From Aeromicrobium tamlense (GTDB taxonomy: Bacteria > Actinomycetota > Actinomycetes > Propionibacteriales > Nocardioidaceae): DNA of 64,000 nucleotides. The notes beneath the pieces are model-generated. The model was not told the origin of the DNA. It saw only the letters and a list, made by a program, of their open reading frames with translations, and searched no databases. The stretch covers positions 1,240,001 to 1,304,000 of the forward strand of contig NZ_JACBZN010000001.1 of NCBI RefSeq assembly GCF_013408555.1, given 5' to 3'. The translations under genes and the position numbers were made by a program. This document shows positions 1 to 7,544 of this stretch, piece by piece (the stretch's first letter is position 1; every line of letters starts with the position of its first letter).

Positions 1-36
1 GCTCGGGGCGGTGCGGGAGCCTGATCGACTCAGTTG

Positions 37-1596
37 TCAGCGGGTCTTGAGGTGACCGTGCTGGTGGTGGACGTGCGCCTTCCCCTTCGCCTGGGCCTTG
101 CCCCGGGCGGCCTTGCGACTGCCGTCGGGGTAGAGGCCCTTCTTGGAGAACGTCAGGGTGGCCACCGCGAAGGCCGCGGCGTCGCCCATCTCGTGCAGGG
201 CCTTGACGCTGAGGTTCGTCATGTCGTCGCAGGCCTGGTGGTAGCACGGGTCGTACGCCACGCCGGCCGTGCCGCCGTACAGCGCCACCTGCTCGGGCGT
301 CTTCACGCCCTCGGCGCCGGTGAACAGGCCGCCGGCCGGGATGCCGACCTCGATGAACGGACCGTAGTCCGAGCGGCCGTCGAAGGCCGTCGGCTCACTG
401 GCCAGTCCCTGGCTGTCGAACCAGTCCGTGAAGACCTGCTCGATCTCGCCCGAGCCGGCGGGACCGGGGTCACCGTCGGAGCCGTCACCGTCGTACACGA
501 ACCGCGCGTAGTTCGGCGAGCCGATCATGTCGAAGTTCAGGTTGGCGTAGATCCGCGACAGCTCGTCCTCGGACAGGTTGGCCACGTAGTGCTCCGAGCC
601 GAGCAGGCTCAGCTCCTCCGCGCCCCAGAAGGCGAAGCGGACCGGGCGCTGGAGGTTCTTGTAGAGCCCCGTGCTGCTCAGCTGCCGGGCGATCTCGAGG
701 ATGCCGGCCGAGCCGGACCCGTTGTCGTTGATGCCGGGACCCTCGGGAACGCTGTCGAGGTGGGCGCCCACGACGACGACCTGGTCCTTGTTCTTGATCT
801 TCTTGAGCTCGGACGCCGGAACGTCCGCGAGCACGTTGTAGGTCGTGCGCTCGAGGTCGGACTCGACGTCGGTGGTCAGCGTGCCCGTGGGCGTGCCGGC
901 CGCGACGAACTCCGCGCCCTGCTCGTAGCTGATGCCCGACACCGGCACGGACTTCGGGGCGCCGAGCGTGCCGGCGACCACATCGGTGCGTCCGGGCTGG
1001 CCCTCGTTGAAGACGAGCACCGCGTCGTAGCCGGCGGCCACGGCGTTGTCGACCTTCACGGCGAAGTCGCAGGTGCCGCGCTGGACGAGCGCGATCGCGT
1101 CCTCGGCGGGCGCCGGGGCGAAGTCGGCCGCCTCACAGCCGGAGTTGCTGCTCCCGGCCTCGGGACCCGGCGGGATCTGGACGTCGTTCGTGGGGATGAT
1201 CGGGCCCGTGACGCTGCCGCTCGCGGAGTACGTGAACACCGCGTTCTCGATCTCCTCGCCGCCGACGGTGAGCGTGGCGGGAGTGAGCTCCTGGAAGAAC
1301 GGGAACGTGAACTCCTGGACCGTGACCTTGTACCCGGACTTCTTGAGCTCGCGCGCCACGTACTCGACCGAGGCGTCGTAGCCGGGGAGGCCGGACGCCC
1401 GGTTCCCGCCGTTCGCGTTCGCGATGGCCTGGAACTGGCGCAGATGCTTCAGGATGCCGTTGACGGTGACCGCCTTGGTCAGCTTGGTGGCCTGACCCTT
1501 CGGTGCCGTCGGGCCGGACTTCGCGACTGCGGGTGACGCGGTGACGAGTCCAGCGGTGAGGATTGCCGCCGATGCGGCGATGACTGCCTTCTTCAT
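37..1596 (-). CDS. Secreted M28-family zinc aminopeptidase with PA domain
   Basis: This 519-residue exported metallopeptidase probably removes N-terminal residues from extracellular peptides. A signal peptide covers residues 1-25 (MKKA start, hydrophobic core, SPAVA before the cut). A protease-associated domain lies at about 130-240, and the M28 domain follows at about 255-485. All expected co-catalytic zinc ligands are visible: His in AHLDS, Asp in GINDNGSG, the Glu pair in GAEELS, Asp in NFDMIGS and a late His in CYHQACDD. The C-terminal 25 residues are a Lys/Ala/His-rich tail. The start is the ATG at 1596 because GGGGGA stands just before it; an upstream in-frame extension would precede the signal peptide. 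The gene is divergent from the M24 peptidase. The family is secure, the substrate unknown. Confidence 0.9.
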   Translation of the reverse strand: MKKAVIAASAAILTAGLVTASPAVAKSGPTAPKGQATKLTKAVTVNGILKHLRQFQAIANANGGNRASGLPGYDASVEYVARELKKSGYKVTVQEFTFPFFQELTPATLTVGGEEIENAVFTYSASGSVTGPIIPTNDVQIPPGPEAGSSNSGCEAADFAPAPAEDAIALVQRGTCDFAVKVDNAVAAGYDAVLVFNEGQPGRTDVVAGTLGAPKSVPVSGISYEQGAEFVAAGTPTGTLTTDVESDLERTTYNVLADVPASELKKIKNKDQVVVVGAHLDSVPEGPGINDNGSGSAGILEIARQLSSTGLYKNLQRPVRFAFWGAEELSLLGSEHYVANLSEDELSRIYANLNFDMIGSPNYARFVYDGDGSDGDPGPAGSGEIEQVFTDWFDSQGLASEPTAFDGRSDYGPFIEVGIPAGGLFTGAEGVKTPEQVALYGGTAGVAYDPCYHQACDDMTNLSVKALHEMGDAAAFAVATLTFSKKGLYPDGSRKAARGKAQAKGKAHVHHQHGHLKTR

Positions 1597-1664
1597 GGAT
1601 CCCCCGATCCGTTGGGTGGTGCAGATAGTGCCTACGGTCACACAGGTTCGTCGGGAGCGCCAGA

Positions 1665-1670
1665 TAGCCT
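1665..1670 (+). promoter_or_regulatory. -10 hexamer for a leaderless M24 peptidase transcript
   Basis: TAGCCT lies exactly 6 nt before the GTG start at 1677, and no Shine-Dalgarno sequence is present. Transcription would therefore begin at or next to the start codon. The same geometry recurs at many genes in this window. This is an inference from sequence only. Confidence 0.5.
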
Positions 1671-1676
1671 TTCGCT

Positions 1677-2756
1677 GTGACTGAACGCCTCGACCGCGCC
1701 CGACTCCTCGCCGGACAGAACGGCATCGACGCCCTTCTCGTGACCCCGGGGGCCGACCTGCGCTACCTGACCGGCTACGCCGCCAAGCCCCTGGAACGGC
1801 TGACGTGTCTCGTCGTGACCCAGCGGGGATCGCACCTCGTCGTGCCCGGCCTCGAGCGTGCCGCGGCCGAGGCCGCGGGGGTGACGATGCCCATCGTCAC
1901 GTGGTCCGAGCTCGACGACCCGTTCGCGCTCGTCGCCGAGCTGATCGGCAGCGCCTCGGTGGTGGCGGTCGACGACCAGATGTGGGCGTCACGGGTGTTC
2001 GCGCTGCAGGAGGCCATGCCCGAGGCCGGCTTCGTGCTCGGCGGTCAGCTCGTGTCGGCGCTGCGCACGGTGAAGGAGCCCGCGGAGGTCGACGCCCTGC
2101 GCGACGCCGGCGCGGCGATCGACCGCGTGCACGCGCGCATGGGGGAGTGGCTGCGTCCCGGCCGCACCGAGCGCGAGGTCGGCGCCGACATCGCCCGCGC
2201 GATCGTCGAGGAGGGCCACGAGCAGGTCGACTTCGTGATCGTCGGCTCCGGGCCCAACGGCGCCTCGCCGCACCACGAGGTCTCCGACCGGGTCATCGGC
2301 GCGGGCGAGCCGGTCGTCGTCGACATCGGCGGCACCAACGCCGCGGGCTACTGCTCGGACTCCACCCGCAACTACGTCGCCGGCGGCGAGCCCGACCCGG
2401 GCTACCTGGCGATGCTCGAGGTCCTGCAGCGCGCCCAGCAGGCCCAGCTCGAGTACGCCAGGCCGGGCGTCACGGCCGAGTCCGTCGACGCGGTCGGCCG
2501 CCGGATCATCGCCGACGCCGGCTACGGCGACCGCTTCATCCACCGCACCGGTCACGGCATCGGCCAGGAGACGCACGAGGAGCCCTACATCGTCGAGGGC
2601 AACGACCTCGAGCTCGAGCCGGGCATGGCGTTCTCGATCGAGCCGGGAATCTACGTCGAGGGCCAGTGGGGAGCCCGCATCGAGGACATCGTCGTGTGCA
2701 CCGAGGATGGCGTCGAGGTCCTCAACAACACGCCGCGTCATCTCGTCCGGCTGTGA
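1677..2756 (+). CDS. M24-family Xaa-Pro aminopeptidase
   Basis: This 359-residue cytoplasmic peptidase probably cleaves X-Pro dipeptides or proline-containing peptides. The N-terminal creatinase-like domain spans about 1-130 and the pita-bread catalytic domain about 135-355. The metal ligands are recognisable: Asp in VVDIGGT, Asp in YCSDSTRNY, His in RTGHGIGQETHEEP, Glu in SIEPGIY and Glu in GARIEDIV. The GTG start fits the leaderless -10 hexamer just upstream. Its stop overlaps the start of lnt by 4 bp (GTGA), so peptidase, lnt and ppm1 probably form one translationally coupled operon. The exact dipeptide specificity cannot be read from the sequence. Confidence 0.9.
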   Translation: MTERLDRARLLAGQNGIDALLVTPGADLRYLTGYAAKPLERLTCLVVTQRGSHLVVPGLERAAAEAAGVTMPIVTWSELDDPFALVAELIGSASVVAVDDQMWASRVFALQEAMPEAGFVLGGQLVSALRTVKEPAEVDALRDAGAAIDRVHARMGEWLRPGRTEREVGADIARAIVEEGHEQVDFVIVGSGPNGASPHHEVSDRVIGAGEPVVVDIGGTNAAGYCSDSTRNYVAGGEPDPGYLAMLEVLQRAQQAQLEYARPGVTAESVDAVGRRIIADAGYGDRFIHRTGHGIGQETHEEPYIVEGNDLELEPGMAFSIEPGIYVEGQWGARIEDIVVCTEDGVEVLNNTPRHLVRL

Positions 2757-4246
2757 GACAGGTCCTCGCGGCGGCGCTGCTCGGCGTCGTCTCCGCGGCC
2801 GCGTTCGAGCCGCTCGCCCTGCCGGGCGTCATGCTGCTGGCCGTCGCGGGCTACCTCTTCGTCGTCCGCACGCTGCGTGACGCGCCCGTCCGACGGGTGC
2901 TGCTCGTGGGACTCGTCTTCGGGCTCGCGTTCATGGGCCCGCTCATCTGGTGGATGAACGCGGTCGACCCGTGGGCATGGGTGGCGCTCGTCGCGATCGA
3001 GGCCCTGCTGATCTCGCTGATCACGTGGGTGCTGCGGGCCGCCGTCCAAGCTTCCTGGTGGCCCCTGTGGGCGGCCGCGGTCTGGATCGCGGGCGAGCAG
3101 CTCCGCGGCAGCTTCCCCCTCACCGGGTTCCCGTGGGGACGGCTGGCGCACACCGCGATCGACGCCCGCTTCGAGGGCTGGGTGCGCCTGGTCGCGCTGC
3201 CCGCGACCTCGTTCCTCATGGCGCTCACGGCGGGCCTGCTGGTCGTGGCGGTCACGCAGCGCCGCGTGCTCGTGCTGGCCGTCGCCGTCGCGATCCCGTC
3301 GATCGGGCTGCTGCTGCCGGTCGGCATCGCCGACGGGGGAGCGACGAGGACCGTCGCCGTGGTCCAGGGCAACACCCCGGGTCCGTTCCTGCAGTGGCCC
3401 CGGGCCGAGATCTTCCGCCTCCACGTGGCCGAGACCGAGCGGATCGACCGGCCGGTCGACGCCGTGATCTGGCCCGAGAACGGCTCCGATCTCGACGTGC
3501 TGAACAACGCGTACGCGCGCGACGAGGTCACCCGGCTCTCGCGTGAGGTCGGCGCGCCGATCCTCGTGGGGGCGATCCTCGACGGTCCCAGCCCCGACAC
3601 CGCGTACAACGCGTCGGTCCTGGTCGACGAGAACGGGCCGAAGCAGGACGTCTACCTCAAGCAGTACCCCGTGCCGTACGGCGAGTACGTGCCGTTCCGC
3701 GAGCAGCTCGGCTCGCTCGTGCCGCGGTTCGACCGCGACATCCCGCGCGACATCCTGGCCGGCGACGAGCCCGGCGCGATGACCCTCGACGGGCTGACGA
3801 TCGGCCTGACGATCTGCTGGGACATCGCGTACGACGGCGCGGTGCACGGTGCGGTCGATCTCGGCGCCGAGATGCTCGCCGTGCAGACCAGCAACGCCAG
3901 CTTCATGGACTTCGGCCAGGGCGTGCAGCCGCAGCAGCAGTGGGCGATCTCGCGGCTGCGGGCCATCGAGACCGGGCGGTGGGTCGCGGTCGCGTCCACC
4001 AACGGCATCTCGGGGATCGTGGACCCGGAGGGGCACGTCGTGGGTCGCGCCCCGGAGAAGGAGCCCGCCACCGTCATCGCCGACGTGCAGGCGGCCGAGG
4101 GCACCACGCCCGCCACGCGCTACGGATCGTGGTGGACCATGGTGATCTACGTCATGTCCGTGGCAGGATGGGTCCTCGGTAAACGCCAGTTACGAAGGAG
4201 CGGCCGTGAAGACGCTGGTCATCATCCCGACCTACAACGAGGCTGA
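2753..4246 (+). CDS. lnt: Apolipoprotein N-acyltransferase
   Basis: This 497-residue membrane enzyme adds the third acyl chain to the N-terminal Cys of lipoproteins. Several hydrophobic segments occupy about 1-195, followed by a carbon-nitrogen hydrolase domain. The Glu-Lys-Cys triad is visible: Glu242 in WPENGSD, Lys303 in YLKQYPVPYG and Cys355 in TICWDIAYD. The GTG start at 2753 overlaps the upstream stop by 4 bp. The 3' end overlaps ppm1 by 41 bp. In Mycobacterium tuberculosis the Lnt and Ppm1 activities sit on one fused protein; here they are two overlapping genes. The fasciclin lipoprotein at 30789 is one likely substrate. Confidence 0.92.
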   Translation: MRQVLAAALLGVVSAAAFEPLALPGVMLLAVAGYLFVVRTLRDAPVRRVLLVGLVFGLAFMGPLIWWMNAVDPWAWVALVAIEALLISLITWVLRAAVQASWWPLWAAAVWIAGEQLRGSFPLTGFPWGRLAHTAIDARFEGWVRLVALPATSFLMALTAGLLVVAVTQRRVLVLAVAVAIPSIGLLLPVGIADGGATRTVAVVQGNTPGPFLQWPRAEIFRLHVAETERIDRPVDAVIWPENGSDLDVLNNAYARDEVTRLSREVGAPILVGAILDGPSPDTAYNASVLVDENGPKQDVYLKQYPVPYGEYVPFREQLGSLVPRFDRDIPRDILAGDEPGAMTLDGLTIGLTICWDIAYDGAVHGAVDLGAEMLAVQTSNASFMDFGQGVQPQQQWAISRLRAIETGRWVAVASTNGISGIVDPEGHVVGRAPEKEPATVIADVQAAEGTTPATRYGSWWTMVIYVMSVAGWVLGKRQLRRSGREDAGHHPDLQRG

Positions 4247-4925
4247 CAACGTCGGCTGGATCACCGACAGCGTCCTGACGGAGCAGCCCGAGGTCGAGAT
4301 CCTCGTCGCGGACGACAACTCGCCCGACGGCACGGGCGACATCGCCGACAAGCTGGCCGAGGCCGACCCGCGCATCCACGTCCTGCACCGCGAGGGCAAG
4401 GAGGGCCTCGGCGCCGCCTACAAGGCCGGCTTCGCCTGGGGTCTCGAGCGCGACTACGACGTGCTCGTGGAGATGGACGCCGACGGATCGCACCGGCCGG
4501 AGGACCTCGGGCGGCTGCTCGACTCGGCGCGTGCCGGCGTCCCGCTGACGCTCGGCTCGCGCTGGGTGCCCGGCGGCTCGGTCGTCAACTGGCCCAAGCG
4601 GCGCGAGGCGCTGTCGCGCGGGGCGTCGCTGTACGCCCGGCTCATGCTGAACCTCGGCGTCAAGGACGCCACCGCCGGCTTTCGCGCCTTCCGTCGCGAG
4701 ACGCTCGAGGCGATCGATCTTGCGGCCGTCGAGTCGCAGGGCTACTGCTTCCAGATCGACATGACCCGGCAGACCCGCCTGGCGGGGCTCGAGGTGGCCG
4801 AGGTGCCCGTCACCTTCGTCGAGCGGGTGCACGGTCAGTCGAAGATGAGCCTCGACATCGTGAAAGAGGCCCTCACACGGGTGACCGTGTGGGGCCTCTT
4901 GCGGATGAATCCGTTCAGGCGCTGA
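4206..4925 (+). CDS. ppm1: Polyprenol-phosphate mannosyltransferase
   Basis: This 239-residue GT2 enzyme transfers mannose from GDP-mannose to polyprenyl phosphate, making the lipid donor for protein mannosylation and lipomannan-type glycans. The N-terminal nucleotide-binding motif VIIPTYNEADN and the EMDADGSHRPEDL acidic motif are clear. There are no C-terminal membrane helices, as in other soluble Dpm1/Ppm1 catalytic domains. AAGGAG lies just before the GTG start. The gene overlaps lnt by 41 bp, which suggests coupled translation, and its end overlaps the convergent rbpA by 11 bp. Its last coding bases contain a long hairpin (4864-4900). Mannose-1-phosphate synthesis genes are not in the window. 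Confidence 0.92.
   Translation: MKTLVIIPTYNEADNVGWITDSVLTEQPEVEILVADDNSPDGTGDIADKLAEADPRIHVLHREGKEGLGAAYKAGFAWGLERDYDVLVEMDADGSHRPEDLGRLLDSARAGVPLTLGSRWVPGGSVVNWPKRREALSRGASLYARLMLNLGVKDATAGFRAFRRETLEAIDLAAVESQGYCFQIDMTRQTRLAGLEVAEVPVTFVERVHGQSKMSLDIVKEALTRVTVWGLLRMNPFRR
4864..4900 (-). terminator. 16-bp hairpin inside the 3' end of ppm1, probable rbpA terminator
   Basis: The arms are AAGAGGCCC-T-CACACGG (4864-4880) and CCGTGTGGGGCCTCTT (4885-4900). They give 16 paired positions with one bulged T and a GTGA tetraloop. The hairpin lies about 14 nt past the rbpA stop on the minus strand and is followed there by TTTC, so it suits termination of rbpA. It is entirely within the ppm1 coding sequence. 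Confidence 0.7.
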
Positions 4926-5304
4926 CGGACTTCTTCCGGGACTTGCTCTTGCGGTGCAGGTGCGGCGGGCCGATCTCGCCACCGCGCAGCATCTCCAGCC
5001 GCTCGGTGAGGATCTCCTCGAGCTCCTCCTCGGAGCGACGCTCCAGGAGCATGTCCCAGTGCGTGCGCACCGGCTTCTCCTCCTTGGCGTCCGGCTCGGC
5101 GCCGCCGACGCGGCGTCCCATCTGGCCGGTCTTCGGGTCTTCCCACTCGGCCGGAACCTCAGCCTCGTCCGACATCGTCACCGTGAACGTGTGGCCGTCG
5201 GCGCACACGTATTCGATCTGCTGACGCGGTGCCATCTCGACTCCGCGCTCGTCCTCGAAGCTCTGGGCTCCCAGCCGCGCTCCGCGCAAGGCTCGTTCTG
5301 CCAT
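4915..5304 (-). CDS. rbpA: RNA polymerase-binding protein RbpA
   Basis: This 129-residue transcription factor binds RNA polymerase and group 1 and 2 sigma factors and stabilises the open complex in actinobacteria. The N-terminal MAERALRGARLG tail, a core with IEYVCADGHTFTV, the basic linker and the C-terminal sigma-interacting helix region (THWDMLLERRSEEELEEIL) occur in family order. The length is normal for the family. The start is the ATG at 5304 because AAGGGGGA stands just before it; longer in-frame extensions lack similarity. The C-terminus ends in a Lys/Ser/Arg-rich stretch. It is single and convergent with ppm1, sharing its terminator region. Confidence 0.95.
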   Translation of the reverse strand: MAERALRGARLGAQSFEDERGVEMAPRQQIEYVCADGHTFTVTMSDEAEVPAEWEDPKTGQMGRRVGGAEPDAKEEKPVRTHWDMLLERRSEEELEEILTERLEMLRGGEIGPPHLHRKSKSRKKSVSA

Positions 5305-5380
5305 GGTCGGTCCCCCTTCTGGTGGTGTCCGTCCATTCCAACGTACGACAGATCCGTGAGATTCCCCTGAGAGCGACCTT

Positions 5381-6733
5381 TCAGCCCTCGGCGCTGTGAC
5401 GACGCGCACGGTCCTCGACGTGCGCCGGCACGCGCAGGAGCAGCAGCAGGCCGAAGCCCAGAACCACCATGATCCCGGCGATTCCCCAGCGGTCGGTCTC
5501 GGTGTCGAGCAGGAGGTTGCCGGCCCAGATGCTGATGGCGAAGAACAGGGGCGCCATGAACGACACGGCGCGGCCGGTCATGGCGTAGAGGCCGAAGTTC
5601 TGTCCCTCGCGGCCGGGCGTGGTGATGCGCGTGAGGTAGGTGCGCGAGGCCGACTGGGCGGGCCCGACGAACAGGCACAGGCCCAGGCCGAAGATCCAGA
5701 ACATCCGCGGCCCGTCGACGAACAGCAGCACGAGGCCGCAGACCAGCATCGAGGCGAGCGAGAACACGATCACGGCACGCGGGCCGATCCTGTCGTCGTA
5801 GCGGCCGGCCAGCAGGGCGCCGGCGGCCGAGATCACGTTGGCGGCGACGCCGAACAGGATCACGTCGTCCTCGCGGATGGAGTAGACCGAGACGGCCAGG
5901 ACGGCGCCGTAGGCGAAGACGCCGGCGAGCCCGTCGCGGAAGAACGCACTCGCGATGAGGAACTTCAGGGTGTCGCGGTCCTCGCGCCACATCGTGGTGA
6001 CGTCGTTCCAGATGCCGCGGTACGAGTCGGCGATGCTGACCTTCGGGGCGTCCGCGTTGGCCGTGGCCGGAAGCTCGGGGACCTTCAGGAACAGCGGGAT
6101 CGCGAAGACCAGGAACCAGACGGCCGCCAGCAGCGCGATGAGGCGGATGTTCATCCCGTTCTCGGACGGAACGCCGAGGAAGCCGCGGGTGTCACCGTCG
6201 CCGGCCACGAAGCCGAAGTAGCAGATCAGCAGCAGCACGATGCCGCCGAAGTAGCCCATCGCCCAGCCGAAGCCGGACACGCGGCCGACGTCGTCGGGCG
6301 TGGAGACCTGGCGCAGCATCGCGAAGTACGGGACCTGGGTGAGCTCGAAGATCACCGAGCCGGCGGCCATCAGGGTGAGGCCGAGCCACAGGAAGTGCCA
6401 GTCGTTCTCGACGAAGAACAGCGACGCCGTGATGACGACGACCGCCATCGTGAGCCAGAACAGGCTCTTCTTGCGGGCACCGCCCGCGTCGGTGCGGCGG
6501 CCGAGCGCCGGCGCGATGATCGCGATGAGCACGGCTCCGGCCGCGCTCGACAGGCCCAGCCACGTGCTGGCGCGGAACGGCCCGGGGACGTCGTCGCCGA
6601 CGCCCTCGACGAGGTAGACCGAGAAGATGAAGGTGACGATGACGGCGTTGAACGCCGCGGAGCCCCAGTCCCACAGCCCCCACGCGACCACGCGGCCGCG
6701 GTCGCGGCGGGTGGCGACGACCTCCTCGCTCAT
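5381..6733 (-). CDS. MFS transporter of the UMF1/Atg22-like type
   Basis: This 450-residue membrane protein has about twelve hydrophobic segments. It starts with the WGLWDWGSAAFNAVIVTF signature typical of the UMF1 branch of the major facilitator superfamily. The ATG at 6733 follows GGAGG and overlaps the stop of the upstream phosphodiesterase by 4 bp (ATGA), so the two are probably co-translated. A GTG at 6748 is a weaker alternative. The substrate is unknown; the phosphodiesterase partner hints at glycerophosphodiesters or their products, but that is guesswork. The C-terminus is a short Arg-rich cytoplasmic tail. Confidence 0.85.
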   Translation of the reverse strand: MSEEVVATRRDRGRVVAWGLWDWGSAAFNAVIVTFIFSVYLVEGVGDDVPGPFRASTWLGLSSAAGAVLIAIIAPALGRRTDAGGARKKSLFWLTMAVVVITASLFFVENDWHFLWLGLTLMAAGSVIFELTQVPYFAMLRQVSTPDDVGRVSGFGWAMGYFGGIVLLLICYFGFVAGDGDTRGFLGVPSENGMNIRLIALLAAVWFLVFAIPLFLKVPELPATANADAPKVSIADSYRGIWNDVTTMWREDRDTLKFLIASAFFRDGLAGVFAYGAVLAVSVYSIREDDVILFGVAANVISAAGALLAGRYDDRIGPRAVIVFSLASMLVCGLVLLFVDGPRMFWIFGLGLCLFVGPAQSASRTYLTRITTPGREGQNFGLYAMTGRAVSFMAPLFFAISIWAGNLLLDTETDRWGIAGIMVVLGFGLLLLLRVPAHVEDRARRHSAEG

Positions 6734-7491
6734 GGGGCCTCCGTCCACTGGCCGCGCTCCTGCAGCACCTGCTTGAGCAGGTCGGTGCGGTCGGTCATGA
6801 TCCCGTCGACGCCGAGCTCGGCGAGACGATGCATCTCGGCGGGCTCGTCGACGGTCCAGACGTGCACGTGCTTGCCGGCGCGGTGGGCCCGCCGCAGGAA
6901 GCGCGGCGTCATGACGCGGGCGCGGCCGTGCCGGACGGGCACCTGGAAGATCAGCGGGGCCGCCGGGACGCGACCGGTCAGCACCATCTGGGCGACCTCG
7001 CGGGACGAGGCCGAGGTGACCACCCGGGGGAGTCGAGCGCGCATCCGGACGAGCCGCGCGTGCGAGAAGGAGGCCAGGCAGATCCGGTCGAGGATGCCGA
7101 GCCGCTCCACGAGGTCGGTCGTGGCGTCGACCGAGTCGTCGGCCTTCACGTCGATGTTCCAGCGCGCCTCGGGCAAGGCCTCGACGAGCGTCTGGAGCCG
7201 CACGATCGGCTCACGGTCGCCGAGCAGCGCCCGATCGATCTCGGCCGAGTCCAGGTCGGCGATCGCGGTGTCGCGGCCCAGCAGCCGGTCGAGCTTGGCG
7301 TCGTGGCACGCGTACACGACGCCGTCGCGGCTGCAGCGCACGTCGGTCTCCATGTACCGGTAGCCCAGCTCGTAGGCATGGGTGAACGCGGCGAGCGAGT
7401 TCTCGATCCCGAGGTTGGCCTCGACGGTGGCGCCACCGCGGTGCGCGAACGCGATCGGCGGGGCGGGCTCGAGGTACGGCGGTGTCCTCAC
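6730..7491 (-). CDS. Glycerophosphodiester phosphodiesterase
   Basis: This 253-residue GDPD-family enzyme hydrolyses glycerophosphodiesters to glycerol-3-phosphate and an alcohol. The N-terminal AFAHRGG, then ENS, ETDVRCSRDG and ACHDAKLDR, carries the His-Arg, Glu-Asp and His residues of the active site. No signal peptide is present, so it acts inside the cell. The GTG start is preceded by TAGGTT (7498-7503) at 6 nt and lacks a Shine-Dalgarno sequence, consistent with a leaderless message. Its stop is fused to the start of the MFS gene. Confidence 0.9.
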   Translation of the reverse strand: MRTPPYLEPAPPIAFAHRGGATVEANLGIENSLAAFTHAYELGYRYMETDVRCSRDGVVYACHDAKLDRLLGRDTAIADLDSAEIDRALLGDREPIVRLQTLVEALPEARWNIDVKADDSVDATTDLVERLGILDRICLASFSHARLVRMRARLPRVVTSASSREVAQMVLTGRVPAAPLIFQVPVRHGRARVMTPRFLRRAHRAGKHVHVWTVDEPAEMHRLAELGVDGIMTDRTDLLKQVLQERGQWTEAP

Positions 7492-7497
7492 GCGACC

Positions 7498-7503
7498 AAC
7501 CTA
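7498..7503 (-). promoter_or_regulatory. -10 hexamer for a leaderless phosphodiesterase transcript
   Basis: TAGGTT on the minus strand lies 6 nt before the GTG at 7491, with no ribosome-binding site between. The terminator hairpin of the preceding gene lies immediately upstream, so the two genes look transcriptionally separate. Confidence 0.5.
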
Positions 7504-7504
7504 G

Positions 7505-7526
7505 GCCACCGCGAACGGGCGGTGGC
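7505..7526 (-). terminator. GC-rich hairpin after the MurA-like gene
   Basis: Arms GCCACCGC and GCGGTGGC form a perfect 8-bp stem around a 6-nt loop. It lies 18 nt past the stop of the minus-strand MurA-like gene and before the next promoter. No T-run follows, which is common in high-GC actinobacteria. Confidence 0.5.
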
Positions 7527-7544
7527 GCAGGTCGGTCGAACGCG

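Noticed and set aside
5396..7363. A 655-codon plus-strand frame opposite the MFS and phosphodiesterase genes
   Set aside because: Low-complexity shadow frame; minus-strand genes have clear family motifs and coupled starts.
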